The notes under the pieces were generated by a model, which saw only the letters and a program-made list of their open reading frames with translations, was not told the origin of the DNA and ran no database searches. Positions 26,324 to 35,071 of a stretch of 43,197 bases of DNA are shown here, one piece after another (positions within the stretch are counted from its first letter, which is position 1; each line of letters opens with the position of its first letter). Source of the DNA: an uncultured Lachnospiraceae bacterium (GTDB lineage: Bacteria > Bacillota > Clostridia > Lachnospirales > Lachnospiraceae); contig CADBFZ010000015.1 of the NCBI GenBank assembly GCA_902794095.1, positions 1-43,197 on the forward strand, read 5' to 3'. Both the position numbers and the translations under genes were made by a program.

Positions 26324-26537
26324 TAAAAATATCGAAAAAGAAAACACTCTTGAAGAAAACTTCGAGCTCTTAAGCGAAGTTACCGAGAAGCTTCAGTCCG
26401 ACGATCTTCCGCTTGAAGAGGCATTCGAGAATTACAAGAAGGGTATGGATCTTATTAAAAAGTGCTCTGAACAGATCGATAAGGTTGAGAAGGAAGTTCT
26501 CAAACTTAATTCCGATCTGAGTCTTGAGCAGGTATGA
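26307..26537 (+). CDS. xseB: Exodeoxyribonuclease VII small subunit
   Basis: 76 residues. Helical hairpin with the family pattern LEENFELLSEVTEKLQSDDLPLEEAFENYKKGMDLIKKC. Starts inside xseA with GGAGG upstream, so translation is probably coupled to keep subunit ratio. Confidence 0.95.
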   Translation: MAAKADKNIEKENTLEENFELLSEVTEKLQSDDLPLEEAFENYKKGMDLIKKCSEQIDKVEKEVLKLNSDLSLEQV

Positions 26538-26546
26538 GGGGTTAAA

Positions 26547-27497
26547 GTGGACAGAAAAGTATTTGTATCGGAATTGAAAAGGCAGACCGAGATCGCGGAA
26601 TATGTCGTACTGAAGTATTTACCCGATCCCGAGGATAAGTTCCAGCAGTCGGTCATAGAAGCTATGAACTATTCGGTTACCGTGGGAGGTAAGAGATTAA
26701 GACCTCTTCTTATGCAGGAAACTTACCGCATGTTCAGAGGACAGGATGAGATCATAGAGCCTTTCATGGCAGCTATTGAGATGATCCATACATATTCCCT
26801 TGTGCATGACGATCTTCCCGCCATGGATAATGACACATTGAGAAGAGGTAAGGAAACCACCTGGAAAAAGTACGGCGAAGCAATGGCGATACTTGCAGGC
26901 GACGGACTTCTCAATTACGCATATGAGACTGCGGTAAAGAGTTTTGATCTTATCGAAAAAGAAGGCGACCAGTACGGCGCAGGTCCCGAGACTATTACTT
27001 CAAGATATCAGTCCTGCGCAAAAGCCATGAGTATTCTGCTGCAGAAGGCCGGAATATTCGGAATGGTCGGAGGACAGTGCCTTGATGTTGAAGCGGAGAA
27101 GAAGGATCTTGACCTGACGGAAGAGCAGCTTCTTTTCATCCACGAACATAAGACCGCAGCACTTATACAGGCGAGCTTCATGATAGGCGGTGCGCTTGCG
27201 GGCGCGGGCAAGAGACAGATAGAGAGGCTCGAGAAGATCGGATATAACATAGGTGTCGCATTCCAGATAAGAGACGACTGCCTCGATGTCATCGGAGATA
27301 CCGAGACGCTCGGCAAGAATGTCGGATCCGATGAAAAAGACGGAAAGAAAACATACGTAACACTTCACGGACTCGAGCAGTCGGAAGAAGACGAGAAGAA
27401 AATGACGGAAGAGGCACTTGAACTGCTTAAGGGCCTTCCCGGAAAACATGAATTTATGGAGGAGCTTTTGCTCTCACTCCTTGGAAGACGAAATTAA
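26547..27497 (+). CDS. ispA: Polyprenyl (farnesyl/geranyl) diphosphate synthase
   Basis: 316 residues. GTG start at 26547 after GAGGGG. Two Asp-rich motifs are visible: the FARM region LVHDDLPAMDND (about residues 87-98) and the second, IRDDCLD (about 246-252), with GKRLRP upstream. Joins IPP to allylic diphosphates, feeding undecaprenyl and other isoprenoids. The FARM spacing of DDLPAMD is typical of farnesyl/geranyl enzymes in this gene cluster; exact chain length was not determined. Its partner dxs starts two bases after the stop. Confidence 0.95.
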   Translation: MDRKVFVSELKRQTEIAEYVVLKYLPDPEDKFQQSVIEAMNYSVTVGGKRLRPLLMQETYRMFRGQDEIIEPFMAAIEMIHTYSLVHDDLPAMDNDTLRRGKETTWKKYGEAMAILAGDGLLNYAYETAVKSFDLIEKEGDQYGAGPETITSRYQSCAKAMSILLQKAGIFGMVGGQCLDVEAEKKDLDLTEEQLLFIHEHKTAALIQASFMIGGALAGAGKRQIERLEKIGYNIGVAFQIRDDCLDVIGDTETLGKNVGSDEKDGKKTYVTLHGLEQSEEDEKKMTEEALELLKGLPGKHEFMEELLLSLLGRRN

Positions 27498-27498
27498 A

Positions 27499-29367
27499 AT
27501 GATCCTTGATTCTATAAATAAAACAGGTGACATCAAGAACGTGCCTTATGACAAGATGGACACGCTTGCTTCCGAGATCAGAGAATTTCTGATCGATAAG
27601 GTCAGCAAGACAGGCGGACATCTCGGAGCAAATCTGGGCGTTGTAGAGCTTACCATGGCTCTTCATCTTGAGCTTGATCTGCCTAAGGACAAGATCATTT
27701 GGGACGTCGGCCACCAGTCATATACACATAAGATTCTTACCGGCAGAAAAGACGGTTTTGATAATCTGCGCAAATACGGCGGAATGAGCGGATTCCCCAA
27801 AGCGGCCGAAAGCGATTGTGACTGCTTTGATACGGGACACAGCTCCACTTCCATTTCCGCAGGACTCGGTATGGTCTGCGCCCGGGATATGAGAGGAAGC
27901 GATGAGACCATCGTTTCCGTTATCGGTGACGGATCTCTTACCGGAGGTATGGCGTATGAAGCACTTAACAATGCCGGAAGACTTGATTCTAATTTCATAA
28001 TCATTCTTAACGACAACAACATGTCCATATCCGAGAATGTAGGCGGAGTTCCCAAGTACCTTAACTCTATCAGAACATCCACCGGATATCTCGGACTGAA
28101 GGAAAGTGTTTATAACAAGATCAAAGATAAGCCCTACGGAGATTCCGTTGTTAACAGGATCAGAAGAGCCAAGAACAGCTTTAAATCACTCATGGTTCCC
28201 GCAGGTATGATGTTTGAGGAAATGGGTGTCGTATACTTAGGACCCATCGACGGACATAACATCTATGCACTCAGAACCGCCATTACGGAAGCAAAGCGCT
28301 TTAAGAGAGCGGTACTTATACATGTCATCACCAAGAAGGGTAACGGATTTGAACCCGCTATCAAGCATCCTGCAAGATTCCACGGAACGGAACCTTTCGA
28401 TGTTACAAACGGTGTCCCTCTTAATCACAGAACAGTTGCGGGATGGACCGATATCTTTTCAACAGTAATGTGTAAGCTCGGTGAGAGGGATGACAAGATT
28501 GTTGCAATTACCGCTGCCATGGCAGAAGGTTGCGGGCTTAAGCGCTTTAGAAATAAGTTCCCCGAAAGATTCTATGATGTGGGTATCGCTGAACAGCATG
28601 CGGTTACTTTTGCCGCAGGCCTTGCACGGGGAGGATTTAAACCCATAGTTGCAGTTTATTCTTCGTTCCTGCAAAGAGCATACGATCAGGTGCTTCATGA
28701 TGTATGTCTCCAGAATCTTCCCGTGGTTTTTGCAATCGACAGAGGAGGACTTGTAGGTGCGGACGGTGAAACCCATCAGGGAGTATTCGATCTTTCGTAT
28801 CTTACACAGATTCCGAACATGGTCGTAATGTCTCCCAAGAATAAATGGGAACTTTCGGATATGCTTAAATTCGCCGTTTCATATAACGGACCTGTTGCCG
28901 TCAGATATCCCAGAGGAACCGCCTATGCAGGCCTTGAGGAAAACAGACAGCCCATAGAACTCGGTAAGAGCGAATGGATATGCGAAGAAGACGGCATCTG
29001 CATCATGGCAATAGGAAACATGGTGGAGACCGCACTTAAGGTTAGAGATATCCTCAAGGAATCTTCACATCATGTAAGTATAGTTAATGCAAGATTTGCA
29101 AAGCCTCTTGATAAGGAGATGATACTTAACTGTTGTAAGAATCATTCACTTATCGTAACGCTTGAAGATAATGTCGTAAGAGGAGGATTCGGAAGCGGAG
29201 TGCTTGAAGTACTTGCCAAAGAGGGTATTCAGAAAGAGGTTATGTGCCTCGGAATTCCTGACAGATTTATTCATCAGGGAAGCATAGATCAGCTTAGACA
29301 GGAGATCGGACTTGATCCCGAATCAATAGCGGATAGTATCACTAAGAAGCTTTCCATGGGACTTTGA
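27499..29367 (+). CDS. dxs: 1-deoxy-D-xylulose-5-phosphate synthase
   Basis: 622 residues from the ATG at 27499 (MILDSINKTGDIK), which fits the family N-terminus; an upstream in-frame codon would overlap ispA by 80 bases. Thiamine-diphosphate enzyme joining pyruvate and glyceraldehyde 3-phosphate, the first step of the MEP pathway. Visible: TGGHLGANLGVVELT, WDVGHQSYTHKILTGR, the TPP site GDGSLTGGMAYEALNN, the catalytic Glu in DVGIAEQHAVTFAAGLA, and the C-terminal transketolase domain. The ribosome-binding site is weak (GGAAGACG), consistent with coupling to ispA. Confidence 0.97.
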   Translation: MILDSINKTGDIKNVPYDKMDTLASEIREFLIDKVSKTGGHLGANLGVVELTMALHLELDLPKDKIIWDVGHQSYTHKILTGRKDGFDNLRKYGGMSGFPKAAESDCDCFDTGHSSTSISAGLGMVCARDMRGSDETIVSVIGDGSLTGGMAYEALNNAGRLDSNFIIILNDNNMSISENVGGVPKYLNSIRTSTGYLGLKESVYNKIKDKPYGDSVVNRIRRAKNSFKSLMVPAGMMFEEMGVVYLGPIDGHNIYALRTAITEAKRFKRAVLIHVITKKGNGFEPAIKHPARFHGTEPFDVTNGVPLNHRTVAGWTDIFSTVMCKLGERDDKIVAITAAMAEGCGLKRFRNKFPERFYDVGIAEQHAVTFAAGLARGGFKPIVAVYSSFLQRAYDQVLHDVCLQNLPVVFAIDRGGLVGADGETHQGVFDLSYLTQIPNMVVMSPKNKWELSDMLKFAVSYNGPVAVRYPRGTAYAGLEENRQPIELGKSEWICEEDGICIMAIGNMVETALKVRDILKESSHHVSIVNARFAKPLDKEMILNCCKNHSLIVTLEDNVVRGGFGSGVLEVLAKEGIQKEVMCLGIPDRFIHQGSIDQLRQEIGLDPESIADSITKKLSMGL

Positions 29368-29368
29368 T

Positions 29369-30256
29369 ATGAAAGAAAGACTTGATGTTTTGCTTGTAAA
29401 TAAAGGACTGGCTCCTTCGAGGGAGAAGGCAAAGGCTCTTATCATGGCCGGTGAAGTATTCGTGGACGGAAACCGTGAAGACAAGGCAGGAGCAAGCTTT
29501 AATCCCGAAGGTATCAATATCGAAGTCAGATCCAAACAGCTTAAATATGTAAGCCGCGGAGGGTTCAAACTCGAGAAGGCAATGGATGTCTGGGGCATCG
29601 ACCTTAGCGGTAAGGTGTGCATGGACATCGGTTCATCCACCGGAGGCTTTACTGACTGCATGCTTCAAAACGGTGCGGTTAAAGTATATTCCGTTGATGT
29701 GGGAAGAGGACAGCTCGACTGGAAACTCAGAAATGACGAGAGAGTTGTGGTAATGGAACAGACTAATTTTCGTTTCCTCACACCCGCGGATATTCCTGAG
29801 AAGATAGATTTTGCAAGCGTTGACGTTTCTTTTATCTCACTGGATAAGATACTGATCCCTGCAAGAAATCTTCTGTCGGATAACGGAAGGATCGTTGCTC
29901 TTATCAAGCCTCAGTTTGAAGCGGGTAAGGGTAAGGTCGGTAAGAACGGAGTCGTAAGAGATATATCCGTTCACGAAGAAGTAATTGAAAGAGCAGTAAG
30001 CTTTGCCGATTTTGTAGGTTTTAAAATATTGGGAATAGACTTTTCTCCCATCAAAGGACCCGAAGGAAATATCGAATACCTCATGAGTCTTGAGAAGAGA
30101 GATGATATCCCTGAAGAGATATTACAACTCGAAGAAAAAGAGGCCATCGAGAAGTTTGAAGAAGCTGGCACCCTCGGTAAATGGATTGCATCCGAAGACA
30201 GTTTTAAAGCCCGCATCAAAGAACTGGCAGGTAAATCTCATACGGAGCTTACATGA
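29369..30256 (+). CDS. tlyA: TlyA-family RNA 2'-O-methyltransferase
   Basis: 295 residues. N-terminal S4 RNA-binding domain (ERLDVLLVNKGLAPSREKAKALIMAGEVFVDG) followed by an FtsJ-like Rossmann domain with the SAM loop CMDIGSSTGGFTDCMLQ and a Lys in ALIKPQFEAGKGKVG. TlyA in mycobacteria methylates 16S and 23S rRNA; Firmicute members in this operon are presumed rRNA methylases, though hemolysin labels are common. ATG one base after the dxs stop; overlaps nadK by 4 bases. Confidence 0.93.
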   Translation: MKERLDVLLVNKGLAPSREKAKALIMAGEVFVDGNREDKAGASFNPEGINIEVRSKQLKYVSRGGFKLEKAMDVWGIDLSGKVCMDIGSSTGGFTDCMLQNGAVKVYSVDVGRGQLDWKLRNDERVVVMEQTNFRFLTPADIPEKIDFASVDVSFISLDKILIPARNLLSDNGRIVALIKPQFEAGKGKVGKNGVVRDISVHEEVIERAVSFADFVGFKILGIDFSPIKGPEGNIEYLMSLEKRDDIPEEILQLEEKEAIEKFEEAGTLGKWIASEDSFKARIKELAGKSHTELT

Positions 30257-31107
30257 TGAAAAAAGTTCTTATATATGCAAATCAAAAGAAAGATCCCGAT
30301 GGGAAGATAACGAAGAGAGTATCCGACTATCTTGATAAAAACGGAGTATCATCCGATGTTCTTATCTCGGATTTCCAGAGAACGGAAGATAAGGATGCCG
30401 AGATTGATCTTAAGCCCGATTACTATGACTGTATCATCGTACTCGGCGGAGACGGAACGGTTCTTCAGGCTGCAAGGGAAGCCAGAGAATTAGAGATACC
30501 CATCGTAGGTGTTAATCTCGGAAGACTCGGATTCTTAACCGAGATCGAACCGGATAAACTTGAGGACAGTCTTGAGAGACTTATCAAGGGAGACTTTTTT
30601 ACCGAGAAGAGAATGATGCTTCGCGGTGAAGTGGTCAGGAAAAACGGAGAAGTCATAACCAGCCGTTCACTCAACGATATCGTAATAAGCAGGTACGGAG
30701 GAATGAATCTCATCAATCTTCCCGTATATGTAAACGGACAGTTCCTGAAAGACTATATCGGTGACGGAATCATAGTTACGACCCCTACCGGATCATCCGG
30801 ATATAATCTGTCTGCAGGTGGTCCCATCGCAAGCCCCACATCCGATGTTATGATCATGACTTCCATATGTTCACATTCACTTATTCAGGCGAGCATCATA
30901 CTTTCCGCTTGGGATAAGATAGAAGTAAGGATTCCGGAAACGGATGAATTCAAACAGGCAGAGTGTTCTTTTGACGGAAGTATAAGAGTGCTTCTTGAAA
31001 AAGGAGATATAGTAAGGATCAGAAAATCGGAGAAATATACAGACTTTATCAGACTCAACAATTTAAGTTTCTTAGAGACGCTGCATAAAAAACTCGGAGA
31101 TAACTGA
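30253..31107 (+). CDS. nadK: NAD kinase
   Basis: 284 residues. Phosphorylates NAD to NADP. The GGDGT motif is in IIVLGGDGTVLQAAREA, followed by IVGVNLGRLGFLTEIE. The conserved NE/D motif is SLNDIVISRYGG, and TTPTGSSGYNLSAGGPI is the family signature. ATG at 30253 with GGAG upstream and a 4-base overlap with tlyA; a second ATG follows immediately. Confidence 0.96.
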   Translation: MMKKVLIYANQKKDPDGKITKRVSDYLDKNGVSSDVLISDFQRTEDKDAEIDLKPDYYDCIIVLGGDGTVLQAAREARELEIPIVGVNLGRLGFLTEIEPDKLEDSLERLIKGDFFTEKRMMLRGEVVRKNGEVITSRSLNDIVISRYGGMNLINLPVYVNGQFLKDYIGDGIIVTTPTGSSGYNLSAGGPIASPTSDVMIMTSICSHSLIQASIILSAWDKIEVRIPETDEFKQAECSFDGSIRVLLEKGDIVRIRKSEKYTDFIRLNNLSFLETLHKKLGDN

Positions 31108-31562
31108 TGAATAAAAAAGAATCCAGACAAAGAGCAATAATTGATCTTATCGAAAGCCGTGATATTTCGACTCAGGAAGAACTCTGCTTTCTTTTACAGG
31201 AGGCGGGTTTTACCGCAACACAGGCAACTGTATCCAGAGATATCCGTGAACTGTCTCTGTCAAAGATGCCTTCCGATGAGTCGGGTCAGAAATATGTAAG
31301 AATACGTATGACTGAATCCGACATGGATGAGAAGTATGCAAGAGTTCTCAGAGACGGATATGTTGCAATGGATAAGGCTCAGAGCCTTCTTGTGCTTAAG
31401 ACCGTGTCCGGAATGGCAATGGCTGTTGCGGCATCCATCGACGCAATGCATCTTAAGGAAGTATCGGGATGCATCGCAGGTGACGATACCATTATGATTG
31501 CCGTTAAAGACGCAGGAGCGGTTGACGGCCTTATGGAAAGAATCAAAGACATAGTTCAGTAA
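31107..31562 (+). CDS. argR: Arginine repressor ArgR
   Basis: 151 residues. Winged-helix DNA-binding domain with SRQRAIIDLIESRDISTQEELCFLLQ and the family hallmark TQATVSRDIRELSLSKM. The C-terminal hexamerisation and arginine-binding domain has CIAGDDTIMIAVKDAGAVDGL. Regulates arginine synthesis and catabolism. Located between nadK (TGATGA overlap) and recN, the usual clostridial place. Confidence 0.95.
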   Translation: MNKKESRQRAIIDLIESRDISTQEELCFLLQEAGFTATQATVSRDIRELSLSKMPSDESGQKYVRIRMTESDMDEKYARVLRDGYVAMDKAQSLLVLKTVSGMAMAVAASIDAMHLKEVSGCIAGDDTIMIAVKDAGAVDGLMERIKDIVQ

Positions 31563-31613
31563 TAAACATATACCTGTTTCCACCGCCGACCCCGTAGAAA
31601 AGGCGGAATAACA

Positions 31614-33299
31614 ATGCTTAAAAATCTTCATGTACAAAATCTTGCTCTTATCGAGGATGCGGATATCGAATTCTCGGAAGGGCTCAATATACTGACCGGA
31701 GAAACCGGTGCAGGTAAATCACTTCTCATGGGCTCTGTAATGATGGCCATGGGTTCCAAATTTGATACCTCAATGATAAGAAAAGGAACGGAGCAGGCTC
31801 TTGTTGAGCTTGTGTTTGATGCCGTTCCCGATAAGGCTCTTGAGGTACTTAAAGAACTTGATATTTATCCCGAAGATGACGGAAGCGTAATTATCAAAAG
31901 GACCTGCTCGTCATCCAGAAGTTCATGCAAGATCAACGGATCAAATGTTGCCGTAAGGGAGATGAAAAAGCTCGCCCAGGCATTTATTGATGTGCACGGA
32001 CAAAGGGATTACGAGACACTTCTTAAGAAGTCAGAACTTCTCGGAATACTTGATCTTTATTCGGGTGATAAGATGCCCGAACTTCTGAAAGAGATACGTG
32101 ATAAGTATCATGTTATGACTGAGCTTCAGGAGAAACTTGAGGAAGAAACTTCGGATACAGGTGCATCATCCCGCGAAGCTTCCCTTGCGGAGTTTGAAGT
32201 GGGTGAGATTGAAGATGCCGCACTTGTTCCCGGTGAAGACGAAGAACTTGAGGTTTCATATCGTAAGTTAAATAATTTCAAGAAGATCGCAGAGGGCCTT
32301 GTTAAGGCTCATGAAATGATAGGGTCCGATGACGGTGAGAATGCTTTTTCTCTTACTTCAATGGCAGTAAGAGAGCTTTCTCAGGTTTCGGAATATGATG
32401 ATGAAGTTAAAGGCTTTGAAGAGGAATTAAGATCTGCGGAATCCATCTTGAGCGATCTTAACATGTCATTGGGTTCTTATATATCTTCAATGGAATTTGA
32501 TGAGGAAGAGTTTGTGCGTGTTGAAGAAAGACTCGATCTTATCAATAAACTTAAGAGCAAGTACGGTAGAACCATTGAGGACATTTTGAAATATGCCGAA
32601 GAGCGCAGGGAAATCCTTACCAAGTATGCCGATTACGATGCTTATCTTGAGAAGCTTAATGCGGATGTGAAGAAGGCAGAGGAAGAGTATTTCAAGGTTG
32701 CACGCAAAGCATCCGACATCAGAAGAAAGAATGCACCTCTTCTTGAGAAGGAATTAACGGAGAGACTTAAGGATCTTAACTTTAATTCCGTAGATCTTGA
32801 ACTCAGGCTTGAAGAAGTTAAGCCTTCATTAACCGGAACCGATTCGGTTGATTTCTATATTTCATTTAATCCCGGAGAGGACAGAAAGCCCCTTGCAGAG
32901 GCTTCATCCGGCGGAGAACTTTCCAGAATGATGCTTGCCGTTAAAACTGTTATGGCGGGCAGAGAAGATACCGGCACACTTATTTTCGATGAGATCGATG
33001 CGGGTATCAGCGGTATCACTGCGTGGAAGGTTGCCGAATCTCTTGCGGGCGTTTCACAGCACCACCAGGTAATTTGTATCACTCATCTGCCTCAGATCGC
33101 TGCAATGGCAGATCATCATTTCGTGATCGTCAAATCATCCGATGCGACATCCACGACCACCAATATCGAACTTACGGATGAAGAAGGCTCCATCGCCGAG
33201 ATAGCAAGACTTCTCGGTTCCGACTCACTCTCCGAAAGTTCTCTTTCCAACGCAAGAGATCTTAAGTCCAAAGCATCAGAATCCAAGAAATCCAAGTAA
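31614..33299 (+). CDS. recN: DNA repair protein RecN
   Basis: 561 residues, SMC-like ABC ATPase. Walker A is ILTGETGAGKSLLMGSV near residues 26-42; the signature is EASSGGELSRMMLA, and Walker B is GTLIFDEIDAGISGITA. Long coiled coil between. Acts in double-strand break repair with RecA. Ribosome-binding site AGGCGG. Tandem hairpins lie immediately after the stop, ending the operon. Confidence 0.96.
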   Translation: MLKNLHVQNLALIEDADIEFSEGLNILTGETGAGKSLLMGSVMMAMGSKFDTSMIRKGTEQALVELVFDAVPDKALEVLKELDIYPEDDGSVIIKRTCSSSRSSCKINGSNVAVREMKKLAQAFIDVHGQRDYETLLKKSELLGILDLYSGDKMPELLKEIRDKYHVMTELQEKLEEETSDTGASSREASLAEFEVGEIEDAALVPGEDEELEVSYRKLNNFKKIAEGLVKAHEMIGSDDGENAFSLTSMAVRELSQVSEYDDEVKGFEEELRSAESILSDLNMSLGSYISSMEFDEEEFVRVEERLDLINKLKSKYGRTIEDILKYAEERREILTKYADYDAYLEKLNADVKKAEEEYFKVARKASDIRRKNAPLLEKELTERLKDLNFNSVDLELRLEEVKPSLTGTDSVDFYISFNPGEDRKPLAEASSGGELSRMMLAVKTVMAGREDTGTLIFDEIDAGISGITAWKVAESLAGVSQHHQVICITHLPQIAAMADHHFVIVKSSDATSTTTNIELTDEEGSIAEIARLLGSDSLSESSLSNARDLKSKASESKKSK

Positions 33300-33311
33300 T
33301 TTACGGCTGTT

Positions 33312-33340
33312 TGTGACATGGGGACTGACCCTCTGTCACA
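33312..33340 (+). repeat. REP-like palindromic unit (copy 1)
   Basis: TGTGACA (33312-33318) and TGTCACA (33334-33340) enclose TGGGGACTGACCCTC, with an inner GGG/CCC. It shares the GACAxxGGGAC core with the palindrome at 39252-39280, after typA. No T tract follows it directly. Confidence 0.65.
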
Positions 33341-33364
33341 AGTGTGACCTCGTGTCACACTTTT
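33340..33364 (+). terminator. Intrinsic terminator of the recN operon
   Basis: Perfect 9-bp stem AAGTGTGAC (33340-33348) with GTCACACTT (33354-33362), loop CTCGT, followed by T residues. Stacked directly on the preceding palindrome and reusing its GTGAC/GTCAC sequence. Confidence 0.7.
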
Positions 33365-33391
33365 ACGTCTTGTTATATGTAGGAGGAGATT

Positions 33392-35035
33392 ATGAAAAAG
33401 AAATTCTTAACCCTTTTGCTTGCATGTGCTATGACATTTCCTTTTGTACTCACTTCATGCGGCAGACTCTCTGATGAGATAGTTGAAGAAGATGATGACG
33501 ATGACGAGGATGAAGAAGAGGACGACAAGCCGGTTTACGTGGATGTTCTGAGCACTTCAGATCTTAAGGGCCAGGTAAAGGTTCTTGTCAAAAATCTTGA
33601 TGAATGGGTAGGGGACGATTCAAGTTCTGCGCCTGTAGACAGATTTGAGTATATGGTAACGGATCTTGATCATAACGGAAGAATCGAGATCTTAGTTAAT
33701 ACTGTTTTTGAATATGGCAATAATGAGCTTCACCTTTATGAGGTGGATGAAGAAGAAAAGGGCCTTGAAGAAGCTAAGTGGAAGTTCAAAGGTCTCGAGA
33801 TTTCATCCGATAAATACCCGGATCCTGAAGCTTTTATCAGTTTTGTCTACGATAAGAAGAAAAACACAACCTGCTATCAGTTTACCAATTATTTCGACAA
33901 CGGAAACGATGAGTTCGGTATATCTTATATGGACGTAACTTTTGCTGACGGTAAGGTTCAGTGCAATACCTATGCAGGGTCAGTGATGGGAACCGATTGG
34001 GAATTCTATACCGAAGATGATTCCGACATTGATAATTTGGACGAATTCGGTGAATATACCATGGAATACCATGATTCCAAGGATCTTGATTGGGGTACTC
34101 TCGGTATTTATAAGGAATCGGCTTATTCAAACAGTGGTTTGTCCGATGCAAGCGAAGATGATCTGAAGGATCTTCTTACCGATTCCTATATGGTTTTCGC
34201 AGGCAAAATGAATTATGAGGAATTCGAAGAGGAGCATGCTTCTGATTCGTCAGCCGAAGATTATGAAGAATACTATGAGTCTCTTATCGGCAAATGGAAT
34301 CTTTACTCCATAGACAGTTATTATGGAACGGATTACTATGACGAGGATTCCAGCGATTTCCTTACATGTTCTTTCTTCGAAGATTACACCATGCGTTTTA
34401 CCATCTACATGGATTACGAGATCATTTATGATGAAGTGTTATCTGTTGAGTGTATAGACGGTGATCCGCTTATAAATATTTATGATTCGGATGGAGAACT
34501 GTTTGACGATTATCTCGATCACGTTCAGTTTGTTTTCGGAGATATGAGTCAGGACGGTCAGGAACTTTACGTTACTTCTTTCGGATATGATAAAGACGGC
34601 GAATGTGAAGAAGGCGACAGCTGCGTACTCATCAGAGATAAGGGCAACGATCCAGAAAATGTGTATTCCATAGACAGATATGTGGGAGATTGGAATATCG
34701 TATCCAGTGAACTGGAAGGCGATGTTACTTATTATGAAGAAGGTGGGGATTTCTTTGTTACATTAACCGTCTATGCTAACGGTAATATTTCCATGAAGGA
34801 ATCTTCATACGGAAGTGTCTTCTTGGAAATCTCCGAATGTCTTGAACGGTATGAGGATGGTCAGTGGTATTTTGAATACTCCGACCCTGATTCTCTGAAT
34901 ACCGCTGTTGCATCTGAAACTTACACCTTCGCGGCAATCGGAGAAGACGATCAGGAACTCGAGGTTTCAATTGATTTTTACGACAGCAATGGAGAATGGC
35001 TCGGATATACGATCCTTTTATTTGAAAGAGCGTAA
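33392..35035 (+). CDS. Surface lipoprotein of unknown function, EF-hand-like loop
   Basis: 547 residues. Signal peptide with lipobox LTSC (lipidated Cys23), then a very acidic linker (residues about 29-46). VTDLDHNGRIEI (about 89-100) has the D-x-D-x-N-G spacing of a calcium-binding loop (Asp91, Asp93, Asn95). Two C-terminal modules of a similar kind begin SLIGKWNLYSID and YVGDWNIVSSEL, each followed by YYxxxxDF and a beta-strand pattern, suggesting lipocalin-like or small beta-barrel repeats. The lipoprotein encoded downstream is a paralogue. Ribosome-binding site AGGAGGAG. Function unknown; calcium binding is an inference. Confidence 0.85.
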   Translation: MKKKFLTLLLACAMTFPFVLTSCGRLSDEIVEEDDDDDEDEEEDDKPVYVDVLSTSDLKGQVKVLVKNLDEWVGDDSSSAPVDRFEYMVTDLDHNGRIEILVNTVFEYGNNELHLYEVDEEEKGLEEAKWKFKGLEISSDKYPDPEAFISFVYDKKKNTTCYQFTNYFDNGNDEFGISYMDVTFADGKVQCNTYAGSVMGTDWEFYTEDDSDIDNLDEFGEYTMEYHDSKDLDWGTLGIYKESAYSNSGLSDASEDDLKDLLTDSYMVFAGKMNYEEFEEEHASDSSAEDYEEYYESLIGKWNLYSIDSYYGTDYYDEDSSDFLTCSFFEDYTMRFTIYMDYEIIYDEVLSVECIDGDPLINIYDSDGELFDDYLDHVQFVFGDMSQDGQELYVTSFGYDKDGECEEGDSCVLIRDKGNDPENVYSIDRYVGDWNIVSSELEGDVTYYEEGGDFFVTLTVYANGNISMKESSYGSVFLEISECLERYEDGQWYFEYSDPDSLNTAVASETYTFAAIGEDDQELEVSIDFYDSNGEWLGYTILLFERA

Positions 35036-35071
35036 TTGATTCTTAAATAATTGGATATTGTAGGAGGGGAA

